The position numbers and the translations under genes were made by a program. Shown one piece after another: positions 32,701 to 42,837 of a DNA stretch of 64,000 nucleotides. The stretch covers positions 645,851-709,850 of the forward strand of contig CAJINV010000010.1 in assembly GCA_905178155.1 (NCBI GenBank). Direction: 5' to 3'. Every line of letters begins with the position of its first letter. Position 1 is the stretch's first letter. Origin of the DNA: Amoebophrya sp. A120. Taxonomy: Eukaryota > Sar > Dinophyceae > Syndiniales > Amoebophryaceae. The notes beneath the pieces were generated by a model. That model was not told the DNA's origin, made no database searches, and was given only the letters and a program-made list of their open reading frames with translations.

Positions 32701-35700
32701 ACAGCTTGCAATTTTATTGCTTTCGACTCTCGTAGTTCCCTTCCCTTTTCCTTTTCTTCCGTCGCGATCGCTATCTTTTGTGCCTTTATTTCTCCTCTTT
32801 TTCCGCCACTTCTTCTTTTGCTTTTTTCCTTTTTCTGTATCTCTGCTATGAAAATCGCCGAAATCGATTCCCTTCTTCGCGACCATCTCTTCCGGCGGTC
32901 CGTTCGTGCCAGGTATCACCGCCCACAAAATGAACCCGGTAATGGACAAATACCGGTAGCCGAGCTGGAAAAAGTTCTGCATCAAACTTACCGGAAATAA
33001 CATCTGCTTCGGGTCCCGGAGGGTTGTTTCCGCGATTGCCGTACTGCCGTCGGGTTCGTCTTCGTCTTCGTCAGAAGAAGTTGATGCTGCAATGGTTTTC
33101 GCGTTGCTGATTCCAGCGTGAAGGTCAATGTCAGTTTTCCTCTTTTTCCTCTCCGCCTCTATCTCCTGCTTCAGTCGCAGTCTCTTCAACTCCAGCTGCC
33201 CCTTGATCTTCATATTTGCGATGGAATGGACAAAATGCGTCTTCACGTCGGGTGTTGAAGCTGTATCGCTGGATTCTGGTTCTTCGGAACCTCCATCGTC
33301 AGAAGCCGCTTGCTCTACCACCCCACTGTCGCTGTTTCCGTCGTGTTCCACCTCCATTTCTACCAGGCCAGCACCCGCTCCCTCCGTGTCGTTCTTTACC
33401 CCGAACAGCGTCATGCTGCCGTCGCCACTGAAAAATTGCGACTTCGTGTGCTCTATCAAATGTAAAAATGTCTGGGTCTGGAAGAGTGTAGACTTGTCAT
33501 GCAGATTTGCCATGACCCATGAGGTCTGGAATGCGGGACTTAGCATGACAGACTCTGCGAGGCCTCTGCCATGCCTATTCTGCATGAGAAACTTCGTCCC
33601 AACTTGATCAAAAGTGGGCAGCTTTTGGCACTCATGCAACACAGACTTTTGCATGCTTCAGATTTACCATGACAGGTTGCAATCTTCCAGACCCAGACAT
33701 TTTTGCAATTCATATGCTCCGTGATACTCTGCCCCCGGTCGTCCACGGCGAGTCGTTGTCTGCCGCGCCCTATGAAGTGCAAATATGTCTGGGACTGGAA
33801 GAATCATGCAACTTGTGATGCTTGTCTCACATGCCTTTTGAATCTTTAATGCGCGGACAGGAATAAAGCCTCTTTCCTGTCATGCAAAAACGCGGCTTGC
33901 CATGCGGATAGCGAAACACAAAGGACCCCATAAACTTGTCATGCGTGGCTGCGTATTGCAGTGCGCTGACCATTCACACAGTAGCATCACAAGTTTTCGG
34001 ACCCAGGAGGAGACATAATCTGCAATGCATACGCCCGAATTCCCCGAGGTTTTCCACGTAGTACTTCCCGTAGGAGAAGTATCCTAAAGAAAAAAGTGGT
34101 ACAGATAAACACTCTGACGGAAGGCAAGCAAGACAGACAACCTCTGTCATGCAGGAAACGCTTGACAGCCGCATTTCATTTGTGTTTTCCCTTATAGTCT
34201 GCGCATCACAGGTTTTCTTTGCCATGTCGAGCAACTTTGTGATGCAGAAACTCCAACACGTGTGTTGTAACTGTATTAACACTTTTATTTTCCTGTGATA
34301 AAAAGAGGTTTAGCATGCCAGCTCTCAGCCCGGAGAGCTGGATGTACCCGGCGAAGGATCTGGATGAGATCACGAGGAACATCCTATTACCACGAAAAAT
34401 GCCCCCAACCCAGAACTTGGCGGCATTTATATTTTGCGAACCTTTTCAATGGAAACGCTCCCCGTCTTGCATGTATCAGCATCAAAAATCTTGCATGCTA
34501 GAAAGCTCAAATCTGTGCAGCTGCAAAGGAGCCCAACAGCAGCCGGATCTGTTATGCAAAAGATGCCTTGCGCGTCTAGATTCTGCATCAGAAAGGCTCG
34601 TAGTCCTTTCATGCAACACAAAAAGCTTTCATCTGGAAACTTTGCATGAGAAACTTTTGCAAGTTCCGGGGTGGAGGCATTTTTCATTGTCATGCATCCG
34701 GTAGAGAAGCTGCTGGGGAGTTACTTTGAAGAAGGAAAAAAAGTCCGTGTTGAAACGGTAGGGAGTGGCCCTTTCGAAGGAGGAAAATGAGTGGTCTAGA
34801 TCTACTTCGGAGGGATGTACTGAAGACGAAGTGGTAGTAGTTGCACTTGTTCTGTTCAGAGCCAGCAGTTCGTTCCACGCGGGGTGTTTCGAAAACTCGC
34901 TCATCACATCGATGTCCTCTTGCACGCAGCACGGCCAAGCCGCCACTTCCTGGTTATCGGAAGGGCGTTTCGGAACGGTGCCGGAGTTGAGCAGCTTCGG
35001 GTACAGTTTTTTTTGGACCGTGCTTCGTTTGGAGAGAGAAGAAGTGACGGGAGCTGCAGTATCATCTGGATCATTGCTTTTGCTATCCCCCGGTGTAACA
35101 ACTGTTGATCGCGGCACTAGCATTCCCGCGCGACAGATTTTCAAGACGTCGAAGACCATCCGGACTGCTTGCGGAATGATCGGCATCAGGGCAGATTCTG
35201 TGGTGGAGACGAACGCGGATAGAATCAACGCGGAGAAGCAGAGTCTGCTTATAACCCGCTCAAACGTTACCATCTCAAACGTTACAATAGAATCTGGAAA
35301 TCTGTGATGCAAGAACTGCATGACCTAGCCTGCTCCCATAGGATCATTGCGCATGACAAGTTTCGGAGTCCCAAACCGCGCTAGAATCTGGCGAAATTTG
35401 TATTGCGAAAAGCTCAGTCCTCTATACGGTCCTCATGCTCTTCATGCAATACAAAATCCAGACTCTATTGTAACGTTTGAGATTGTAACGTTTGAGCAGG
35501 TCAGACTATTCTGCACGTTTTTCTGGATTTCCTTCTCCCCATACCGGTTCAACACGACCTCCAACGACGCTAGACTCTGCCACTCCCGCCAGTCCGGAAA
35601 GAAATGCACCCAGTGGGCGAGGATGTACTGGGATTTCTCGTACAACTTCGTGATCACCGTGTTGTTCTTTTGGGGCGTGGAATCCGGGTTCCAGATCTGA

Positions 35701-36038
35701 ATGTGCTGGTGCCACAGCTCGAAAAATTCCAAGTACATCGGGTTTTCAAAGCACTGCTGCCCGAACAACGGACAGGGGTCGGTTGTTTCGCGAGTTATTG
35801 CGTCGTCAACATGATCGTCGTCGTCGTCGTCGTTGTTACTAGCAGCTGCGTCCTCCGCCGGCAGCGGCTCTACTGCGCCGGCTTCCTCTGCGCGCGCAAC
35901 CGGAACCACGACGTCCAGAACACCACTATTGCAGCTGAGTTGAAAACCCCCGATCCAAACGACCCACCGGTAGTAAACGAAAAGCAGCAACGAAAGGGCG
36001 TTTTTGTGCACGCTAGAGCGATAACGACGGGTTGGCAT
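29704..36038 (-). CDS. Large membrane-anchored protein with C-terminal FkbM-type methyltransferase domain
   Basis: Eleven exons: 36038-35497, 35253-34695, 34379-34301, 34074-34032, 33765-33715, 33448-31969, 31854-31807, 31523-31447, 31304-31218, 30890-30594, 30355-29704. They sum to 3915 nt (1304 residues), with all ten introns being TIR elements. ATG 36038 opens a signal anchor (LSLLLFVYYRWVVWIGGF). Further hydrophobic segments occur in exons 2, 3 and 6. Exon 6 also has long Lys/Arg and acidic low-complexity tracts. From about residue 919 the protein is an FkbM-like SAM methyltransferase: LILDVGMGLGADTMFYLHSG, VVTVESNP, ILLNYAIVS, YFLKIDVEEN, then PPKYISIEIDS and GYNRFKIARQ. The SAM motif is complete only after splicing exons 7 and 8. 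The likely role is O-methylation of a glycan or other acceptor at a membrane; the substrate is unknown. Confidence 0.8.
30361..30593. mobile_element. Introner-like element, family A2 (233 bp)
   Basis: Left end TATGCCTTGCACATGTGTCT, right end CCCAGACATATTTGCAGTTG plus ATA; TSD CTGGA/CTTGA (4 of 5). FkbM gene intron 10. Confidence 0.82.
30896..31217. mobile_element. Introner-like element, family D (322 bp)
   Basis: Left end TATTGAAAGGAAAAATCCCC, right end GGGGTTTTTCATAGTGATA; perfect TSD TCCTC. FkbM gene intron 9. Confidence 0.88.
31310..31446. mobile_element. Introner-like element, family B (137 bp)
   Basis: Left end TATGCATTGCAAAAGTGGTA, right end ATACTTTTACACAGGATA; perfect TSD CGGAA. FkbM gene intron 8. 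Confidence 0.88.
31529..31806. mobile_element. Introner-like element, diverged family A (278 bp)
   Basis: Left end TATGCATTGCAAATTTTATG then TCTGGGTCTG, right end GATTTGCGATGCATA; perfect TSD GAGGC. It splits the SAM-binding motif codons of the FkbM gene (intron 7). Confidence 0.87.
31860..31968. mobile_element. Introner-like element, family L (109 bp, shortest seen)
   Basis: Left end TATCCGGGGAAAGACACCCA, right end GGGTGTTTTTTCTTGAATA; perfect TSD ATCTT. Its removal fuses two apparent genes into one (join SAEDLKEKHDYL). Confidence 0.87.
33454..33714. mobile_element. Introner-like element, family A (261 bp)
   Basis: Left end TATCAAATGTAAAAATGTCT, right end CATTTTTGCAATTCATA; perfect TSD TGCTC. 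FkbM gene intron 5. Confidence 0.9.
33771..34031. mobile_element. Introner-like element, diverged family A (261 bp)
   Basis: Left end TATGAAGTGCAAATATGTCT, right end CTGCAATGCATA; perfect TSD CGCCC. FkbM gene intron 4. Confidence 0.87.
34080..34300. mobile_element. Introner-like element, family E (221 bp)
   Basis: Left end TATCCTAAAGAAAAAAGTGG, right end ACTTTTATTTTCCTGTGATA; TSD AGAAG/AAAAG (4 of 5). FkbM gene intron 3. Same length and interior as the copy at 48860. Confidence 0.85.
34385..34694. mobile_element. Introner-like element, family F (310 bp)
   Basis: Left end TATTACCACGAAAAATGCCC, right end GGCATTTTTCATTGTCATG; perfect TSD CATCC. FkbM gene intron 2. Confidence 0.85.
35259..35496. 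mobile_element. Introner-like element, family H (238 bp)
   Basis: TIRs of about 40 bp, each made of two tandem copies of CTCAAACGTTAC-type units. Flanking 5-mers (ACCCG/CAGGT) do not match, but removing element plus 5 bp keeps the FkbM frame (intron 1). It lacks the usual TAT start. Confidence 0.75.
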
Positions 36039-36548
36039 GGTGGCGATTTGTGGTATTGAAGATGGCCACGTGTTTGTTCTGTCTAAAAGTCCTAGCGACT
36101 GAACTCCATTTTACGGACGAGAAACAACACGAGCAACGTACCTACACACTGCCGCTCGCTACTGCCCGATCAGAATTGCAGTTGTACCAGACTCGAAGAA
36201 GATAACTAGCACTTTATACTTTTACGAATTTTTCCGGGGAGTGATCCCGACTTGCCGCTCTTGCTGGGCGTAGGCAGGAAACACAGAATACCATTGGGAA
36301 AACAACGAACCCTCTCTGTGGTTCCCGAGGCGGAGAGGCCTACAAAAGCCTTTGATGCATGGACTCATCAACGCGATTTTGTGATTCGAAGTCAATGTAG
36401 GTGAAATGTAAACATTTGGTTAGCGTGACGAAAAAAGAAGCCAATTGGAAATGGTAATTTTCGAAAAAGAAGACAAGTAAACAGCTACAGATAGTGTATG
36501 TGCAAAGAATAAAGGAAGAGCTATCATGATGCTCGAATAAAGAGAAGG
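36039..36548. other. No gene seen
   Basis: AT-rich spacer upstream of the FkbM gene, up to the DNA transposon. Confidence 0.5.
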
Positions 36549-37772
36549 CTATAATATGGGATCGTTTCAACGATTAAAATTAAAAAAATTAATTTTTATT
36601 TATTCAAGAGGTCATACAAAATGAAAATCATCAGAGTGCGACATGGAAACTGCCGTCGTCGCGGGCCTCCGAGGTGAACGTCTCCGGATTGTGTTTTGTT
36701 TATGGTAATGAAATAGCTAGACACGTCCCAACTTCAGCTAGTTAAAATGGTATGTAGTTGAACAAGGTTTAAGAATGCAAAGGAAGCAGGAAGCTTGGCT
36801 CCGTCTTTGCGGCCCACAAGCTGGGCGTCTGCGTGGTCCCTCGCTCTCCGGCTCGTCTGGGGCCCCGTCACGTAGCAGCGACGCTATGCTGGTTTCGACC
36901 GGTGGAGTTTATGGGGCAATGTGATGGCTTTCGAATACATCCCAAGAGGAAGCTGGTGCGGCAAAGCCTGAAAATGTGTGGCGTTGTAGTATTGAGATCT
37001 CGCACCTCAACGGACGGAGCAACTTTCGTGGTTTTGGTCATCAGTTTCAGAGTGGGAGTTCCTGAGTTCCTTTTAGAGCTGGAGGATCGCGATTAATTAG
37101 ACGCCCAGAGACGTCCAAGAAGACGTCTATTTTCCGCGATATGGAAATGGATTGACTAAGTGGGAATAGCCAAAGTTAATGACGTCCCTGGGGACGTCTC
37201 TGGGAGACGTCCCGCAAGCTCATTTTTGGCATCAAAATGAGGCGCGTCAAAAGTTGACGCTTTTCCTTACGAAAAAGCTACTCTTTAGGATGCTTTTGCC
37301 CAACATATCCGCAGCGTCGCCTCCTCCACCGTTCTGCTCGCGATACTCCTGCAGGGCCTCACTGGGCTCCGTGTCGGTTGGCGTCGCCTTCTCCGGGCCC
37401 AAGATATCGGCCAGCAGCTCTTCTCTGCGCGCGTGGATCCCCCCCATGTATTTCCGGCGTCCGGAGGGGGCGCGGAGGAGGGCCCGGATCGCCCTGGCGA
37501 CGTTCTCCATACCAAGGCGCTTGGTATTAGAACTGCTACTGCCGCGATGACAGACTCCAGCTTCCATATCATTTCAACTAGCTTAAGTTGGGACGTGTCT
37601 AGTTATTTCATTACCATGAACAAAACACAAGCCGGAGATGTTCACCTGGGAGGCCCGCGACGGCGGCAGTTCCCGCATCACCTTCTGATGATTTTCATTT
37701 TATATAACCCCTTGAATTGCAAAAAATTAATTTTTTTTATTTTAATCGTTGAAACGATCCCATATATAATAG
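36549..37772. mobile_element. DNA transposon or large MITE with ~200-bp TIRs
   Basis: Bases 36549 to about 36755 and about 37565-37772 form an imperfect inverted repeat (shared words GGGATCGTTTCAACGATTAA, AAAATGAAAATCATCAGA, GTAATGAAATA, TAGACACGTCCCAACTT). The ends read CTATAATATGGG and CCCATATATAATAG. The interior has many GACGTC/GACGTCC palindromes (37095-37215) and one candidate ORF. The TSD is unclear, possibly TA. Confidence 0.85.
37247..37567 (-). CDS. Short ORF inside the TIR element
   Basis: Not recognised. 106 codons starting at an ATG at the inner edge of the right TIR (MEAGVCHRGSSSSNTKRLGM), followed by a basic helix-like part (ENVARAIRALLRAPSGRRKY) and an acidic, Gly-rich part. 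It has no transposase catalytic motif that I can see. It could be an accessory DNA-binding protein of the transposon or an incidental ORF. Confidence 0.35.
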   Translation of the reverse strand: MEAGVCHRGSSSSNTKRLGMENVARAIRALLRAPSGRRKYMGGIHARREELLADILGPEKATPTDTEPSEALQEYREQNGGGGDAADMLGKSILKSSFFVRKSVNF

Positions 37773-38094
37773 CGTCGGTTACTGTGAGTGAGTGTCAGTT
37801 TACAAAGTAAGCTGTGACCGAGTCTGCAACTTGTAGAAATAGAAATTGCTCGGCGGTCGGGTCAGCAAGTAATTACTGCATGCAGACCCGCGCGTGCGTG
37901 TGCAAAATTCGAACTGGTACAACAAAAGCGAAATTAGAGAGGAAGGATTAGGAATAGGATCATGAGTATAAGTACGTGACACAAAAAAAGAAATGCGAGA
38001 AGTCGTATTTTCAAAGAGGCAAATCATTTTGGAGGATGTGGTGGCTCGTTCGCTGTTTATCACTCCTGTTTGAAATCTTCTGTGGTTCTCGTCT
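37773..38094. other. No gene seen
   Basis: Short spacer between the transposon and the kinase-like gene. Confidence 0.5.
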
Positions 38095-41000
38095 TCACTC
38101 GTCTGGCGTTTCACCCGTCCCAGCAAGCTTAGGCGATAAACCCGTGTCAACCCCAGCAGTTGCAGCAGGAACAGGCATTTCACCAGTACCAGCGGAAACA
38201 GATTCGTCCGCCCTGTGGCATTCTTCCGCCTGTACTCCGTTGTAGGAAAACGTCACGCGCTGCTTCAGCGCGTCGGAGAGCTGCGTGAACAGCTGCTCGT
38301 CGATGGCATTCTCCGTGTCTTCCGTGGCGGTTTGCACCTGCCCCAGGTCGAACTGCATCCGCAGTTGATTCCACGCTTTCAGGTTTGCTTTCCCGAAAAT
38401 TCGGACCAGATTCTCCCACATTTTGTTTCCCGAGGCTTCGTTGAACACGTCACATTTCAGCGCCGTCAAAACCGGTTTCGCGATCAGTTCCGCGACTTTG
38501 TTGTGAACTTGCTCCGCAGTCTGAGGTGTTTCCGCAGCGCTGGATTCCGACTCGACCCCGTCCAGCGCCTTTCGCTCGATTTCCGGCCAGGTTTCGAAGA
38601 AGTCGGCGTAATGCAAGAGGACCGGCTGCTTCTCCGGTTTGCGCATCTTGCCAAGGAGGCGCAAGAATCCGCCCTTGGGCCCCAGGTTTGGCGCATGGTC
38701 CACCCATCCTTTGGCGGCCAAGAACCCGTCGAAACCCTTTTCGGGGTCGGGGGTTGCAGTTAGTGCCGTCGCCTCCGCTTCAGGAAAGAAAACCTGGTTT
38801 TGCGGCTCCAAGCTGGCAAAGGCCCAACCGACGTCAAAGCGACGCATGTACATTTCGCCCGACTCCGATTTGAAGAACCCGATGTTGCCGAAGTGGCCAT
38901 CCGTATGCATTGCAAATATGCCTTGGTCTGTGACGCAAGGAAGGGAATCAATACTTGTGAGCACGCTGTAATGCGCTGCCGAGCATGACAAATTTTTCCG
39001 TGGCTCTGCTTCTGACTTGCCGCGTACTCCGCATGAGAAACTGCGTTTTTGCATGACAGGCAAGAGGAGCTCTTCGCGGCCACCCAATAGATCCAGAGTC
39101 CAGAGTCATGCCAGACTAGCATAACAAATCGAAATCTCGCACCAATCTCGGAGACCCAGATATATTTGCATTTGATAATCCGGGTCGGAAAGCAACACGG
39201 TCAGAAACAGATCCAGCCCAAGTTGGTGGATCTGCTGATGGCTTGCTTCAAAGCTCTGGAAATTCTTCCGCGCCCACCAGGCACTTCCGAAAGTGATTCG
39301 CCCGCTGCCGATTTTGCTCAGGAGTTGGACGACACCCGTGTGTCCGACGGCGGGCGTGCCAGGCGACATCAAGCCCTTTTCCCTTTATCAACCAGGGCAA
39401 AGGGAGTTTTGGCAAAACGCATGCGGCAAACAAGGCAACTACCCTTCAATTTGGGAACAGTGTCAGTGACCGTCATCAACAGTCGCGTGCACAACAGACG
39501 GCTGGCACAAAAATTACGAGTTCTTGTGTGAATGAAAACATGTTTGGATGAGACTCATTACCAGTACCAGCTCTCTCCGCGTTTGCTTATAGCAGGGCTT
39601 CTGCTACAAAATTGAAATCGTCATTGCGACAAGCACTACTGGGCTAGTGTGCCTGATTGCAATAAACCAAAACACTTGGAACATCGTTCCATACAAGGAC
39701 GGCATCGCTCCACGGCTGGTTTCCCCAATCAAAATTCAGGAATTCCCGCATGCCCCCCTTGTCCAGCTCGTGCCAAGACAGCGTCATCGACTGCCCATCC
39801 CCTGAGGACATGTCGGCCGCGTAGTCCCCGAAGAAAATCGAAGCGGTGAAAAGAGCCCCTGCATCGGTTTTGACCACGATCGTCGTTCCGCCGATGCTGC
39901 GACAGTTCACGTAATCATCACAGTACGGCAGAGCACCGGGTGGGGTCGGTTTAGGACCGTGGTAAATCTGCTTCGTCACAGCCCGAAAAATGCTTCCTGC
40001 GACCAGCTCCGACATCGCGTCGGCGACGTTTTTTTCGCGTTTTTCCTTCTCCTTCGGCTTTTCGTCCTCCTTCCCTATCACATCAATGGGCTTGAAAACG
40101 GCTTTCTGGCCGGCCCGAAGACGCAGGGGCTCGCCACTGAAGTCTAACGTCTGCAAGTCGGTTGCAGCTTCAGATTGACCTTTTTTTTCAAGCTGGTAAA
40201 CTTGAGCTTCGTGTCCACCGGAGCCGGGCTTTTCCAGCCTCTTCCAAGACCAGACGACCCTCGGCTGAGGATTCTTCACGTCCAGCACCTTGATTGCAAG
40301 TATCAAGATGTAATCTAGGGGAGTGTTGCGAAATGCGCGAGCACGATTTCCTGGCTCACATTGATTGAATACGCAAAAATGGTCTCTGCAAAGGCAAAAC
40401 GATGACACTCACAGGTCTCATGTTTTGCGGACATAAGGCTTTGGAAGACGCAGGCCTTTAGAACAAGGTATGCACCATGTGGGTTTGTTGCATAGCTGGA
40501 TAAGCAGAACAAACTATAACTAGAATTTCCTAAGCATGCATGCATTTCCTACGCCTAGAAAATCTCTCGTCGCACAACACTTCTATTTGTCTATCCGATT
40601 CTTTCCACTCGATAGTCTCCGGAAACCGTTCGGCCGTGGTCTGTCCCATTTCGGTTTGCGGATCGGAAGGAACATCGGTTTGCGGATCGGAAGGAACAAT
40701 GTTGTCCGTCTCCTCACCCTCAAGGACGAGTCCTTTAGCGTCCAGCTGTTTCTTATACCATTCCAGGAATTGCTTTGAAGCATGTGTTGGCAGCTCGAAA
40801 CCGAGACCAGGAAATACAACGCCACCATTGCCTTCCGAATTTCCCCCGTGGTCCACTTCCACCAAAGCGGTAGAACTTGTTGCGGTCGAATCCCATTCCT
40901 CCTCCCCGTCCGACGAATGTACTTCCCCTTCCGAACTCGCAGCCGCCTCTCCGCTCCCAACAGCACCAGTTGCCGGGAATCCCCCAGGACCCTCGTCCCC

Positions 41001-41730
41001 CAGCGGAGCCAGAAAGCGGGTGTTTTTCTTGCTGGGAGGTTTCGGAGAGGGTTCTTCCGTCGTAGCTCGCTGCAACTCCGGCTCCGCTGCTTCCGGGTCA
41101 AGGATGAAAAGTATCACGGAGAAAAAGAAAGGAAGAGCGAGCTTAGTATGAGTGTGGAATTCAATTGCTATGTGGATTTGGAATTCTTCAGGAAAAAAAA
41201 GGCTAGTTTTCAGGCTTGCTAGTAGGTACTCCTCTAGAGTAGACTACGACCAAGGCGAGAAATAAATCCATCACGACATGCAAACACACTCAAGAGGGCC
41301 AGCTCAATTTTATCTTTTCCGTGTGATACCTCGCACGGCCTGGACACGAGTGGTGCCGCCAAGAGCCAAAAGTCCAAATCCGATCGCGTGGGAGCGTATC
41401 AACTGTAAAAATGTCTGGGTCTGGAAGATTGCCAGGTTTGTCATGCATATTTTGAATGACCCACGACGTCTGTGATGCATGCCCTAGCATCACAGATTTT
41501 TAGAGCACTTTGAGATGCCTCTACCGCATGAGAAATGCCCTCTCCACGTAGCACAAACTGGAGTCCTTTTGCTGGTCATGAAATACAAATTTTTTTAGAA
41601 TCCACAGTCAGCATTACAAGTTTAGAATCTTCCAGACCCAGACATTTTTACATTTGATAGAGCGAAAAAGCTGCGTGCGGCTCCGGTTGCTCGCCGCGAT
41701 CGCGAAGGTAGCGGTTGATGATGTTGCCAT
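38095..41730 (-). CDS. Secreted kinase-like protein (atypical, PI3/4K- or HipA-like fold)
   Basis: Six exons: 41730-41660, 41391-41329, 41106-40558, 40295-39694, 39380-39178, 38898-38095; total 2292 nt (763 residues). ATG 41730 opens a signal-peptide-like N-terminus (MATSSTATFAIAASNRSRTQ, then a hydrophobic FGLLALGG). An acidic, Pro/Ser-rich region follows. Then comes what looks like a kinase fold: KAVFKPID (candidate ATP-binding Lys), an Ala/Glu helix MSELVAGSIFRAVTK, a catalytic-loop-like SDPDGHFGNIGF, which forms only after exons 5 and 6 are joined, and a metal-binding-like RRFDVGWAFA. The C-terminal ~200 residues are helical and end in a Pro/Gly/Thr tail with GTGEMPVPA and GTGETPDE repeats. 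Exons 3-5 rest on elements without matching TSDs, and one intron also fits GT-AG (39376-39700). Kinase assignment is by motif only. Confidence 0.55.
38904..39177. mobile_element. Introner-like element, family A2 (274 bp)
   Basis: Left end TATGCATTGCAAATATGCCT, right end GATATATTTGCATTTGATA; perfect TSD ATCCG. Interior matches the element at 30361. Its removal creates SDPD-GHFGN. Confidence 0.88.
39386..39693. mobile_element. Candidate introner-like element, unassigned family (308 bp)
   Basis: Begins TATCAACCAGGG and ends CATCGTTCCATA. Flanking 5-mers do not match; removal with 5 bp keeps the frame. A GT-AG intron at 39376-39700 fits equally well. Confidence 0.45.
40301..40557. mobile_element. 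Candidate introner-like element, unassigned family (257 bp)
   Basis: Begins TATCAAGATG and ends ACGCCTA. Flanks GCAAG/GAAAA match at 3 of 5. Removal gives DERF-SIKVLD in frame. Confidence 0.5.
41112..41328. mobile_element. Introner-like element, family N (217 bp)
   Basis: TIRs TATCACGGAGAAAAAG and CTTTTCCGTGTGATA. Flanking 5-mers (AAAAG/CCTCG) do not match, but removal with 5 bp keeps the frame (AVRGILDPE). Confidence 0.7.
41397..41659. mobile_element. Introner-like element, family A (263 bp)
   Basis: TIRs TATCAACTGTAAAAATGTCT and complementary end; perfect TSD GAGCG. It splits the signal-peptide region of the kinase-like gene. Confidence 0.9.
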
Positions 41731-42837
41731 GTTTGCGCTTTCGTGTCGTTTACGTTTTTAGTCTACTTCCTTAGTCGTGAATTTGAGAGTTTATGATAAT
41801 TTCCGGCGCTGTGCAGAGCTCTTTTTCACTTGATGTAAAACTAAAAGGAAACGGTAGTGATAAGTTCGTGCAAAACAAATTTTGGTTTTAGTGTTTTTGT
41901 CAGAATGCTGTTTCGTCTGTGGAATAATTAGGCTAGAGAACTGTGGCGCATGGAAAGGGATTTCAAAACTGAAGTCTAGACGGCCGTCTTCCAGATCCTC
42001 TCAAAGAGTCATCAACACGAGGACGAGACTATAACTACGGAACCGAAGTTACGACGTGGCTATGGCATTATAGCACGTGATACTATAGAATCACAACCGA
42101 AACACTGCAATCAATCGTCGCAACAGACACTACATACTTTACCTCCGAGGTTTGTAGTCCTTCATCTGTGTGAGGAAAGAAAGGACGTATAGGCAGCAAC
42201 CGATATTTTTCGTAATATCAGCACGCGAACAGGAGAAGTTACAACAACCGACTAGTAGACTCAGCAAGCCGATGAAACTGGTAGGAAATATAAGCAGATC
42301 ATTGCGGACCGATCCTGTCGTCAAAGAGCCTTGTGATTCTGTACCCGACAGGGAAAGTTTGTTTTTCTATTGGCTAAAGGCGGGTAAAACATCAAGCAAC
42401 AAACAGCTTAACCTCCTCTTCTTTTTGCAGAAGTCCGAAGTGACGCACAGAACTAAATGCACAATTGCCCTTCGTGCGGTACTTGTCATGGAAAAGATAA
42501 GGAAAAGCGGTCTACAACTTGTGCAGGAAAATAAAACCTGGACGAAACTACTGCACCAGCTGCACGAGTTTGCAATCATTATCGCACGACCTAAAACTTC
42601 TACCGTAGTAGTTTTTCTTCCGTTATTTTTTCCGATTCGGTCACCGTGCCGCCGCTTCAGCCCCGGCCCGCGCTAATGCTGCTGGAAAACTGATTTTCAG
42701 TCTGTTTATAGATTCTTCACCGAGGAAATTCATGGCAAAAGGCGCGTTGCCTTTAGCTTTAGTTGTCCTTTTGTTCATCGCATAATAAATAGATACAAGA
42801 GCATGCAACTCTTACCCATTGCAGCCCTCTCTACTAC
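41731..42837. other. No convincing gene
   Basis: A plus-strand ORF (42170-42676, 168 codons) is the longest here, but its composition is not distinctive and it would be the only plus-strand gene in the window, so I do not call it. Confidence 0.5.

Noticed and set aside
36833-37096. Plus-strand ORF inside the TIR element
   Set aside because: No motif; competes with the minus ORF and lies partly in palindromic DNA.
42170-42676. 168-codon plus-strand ORF
   Set aside because: No recognisable content and the wrong strand for this region; probably chance.
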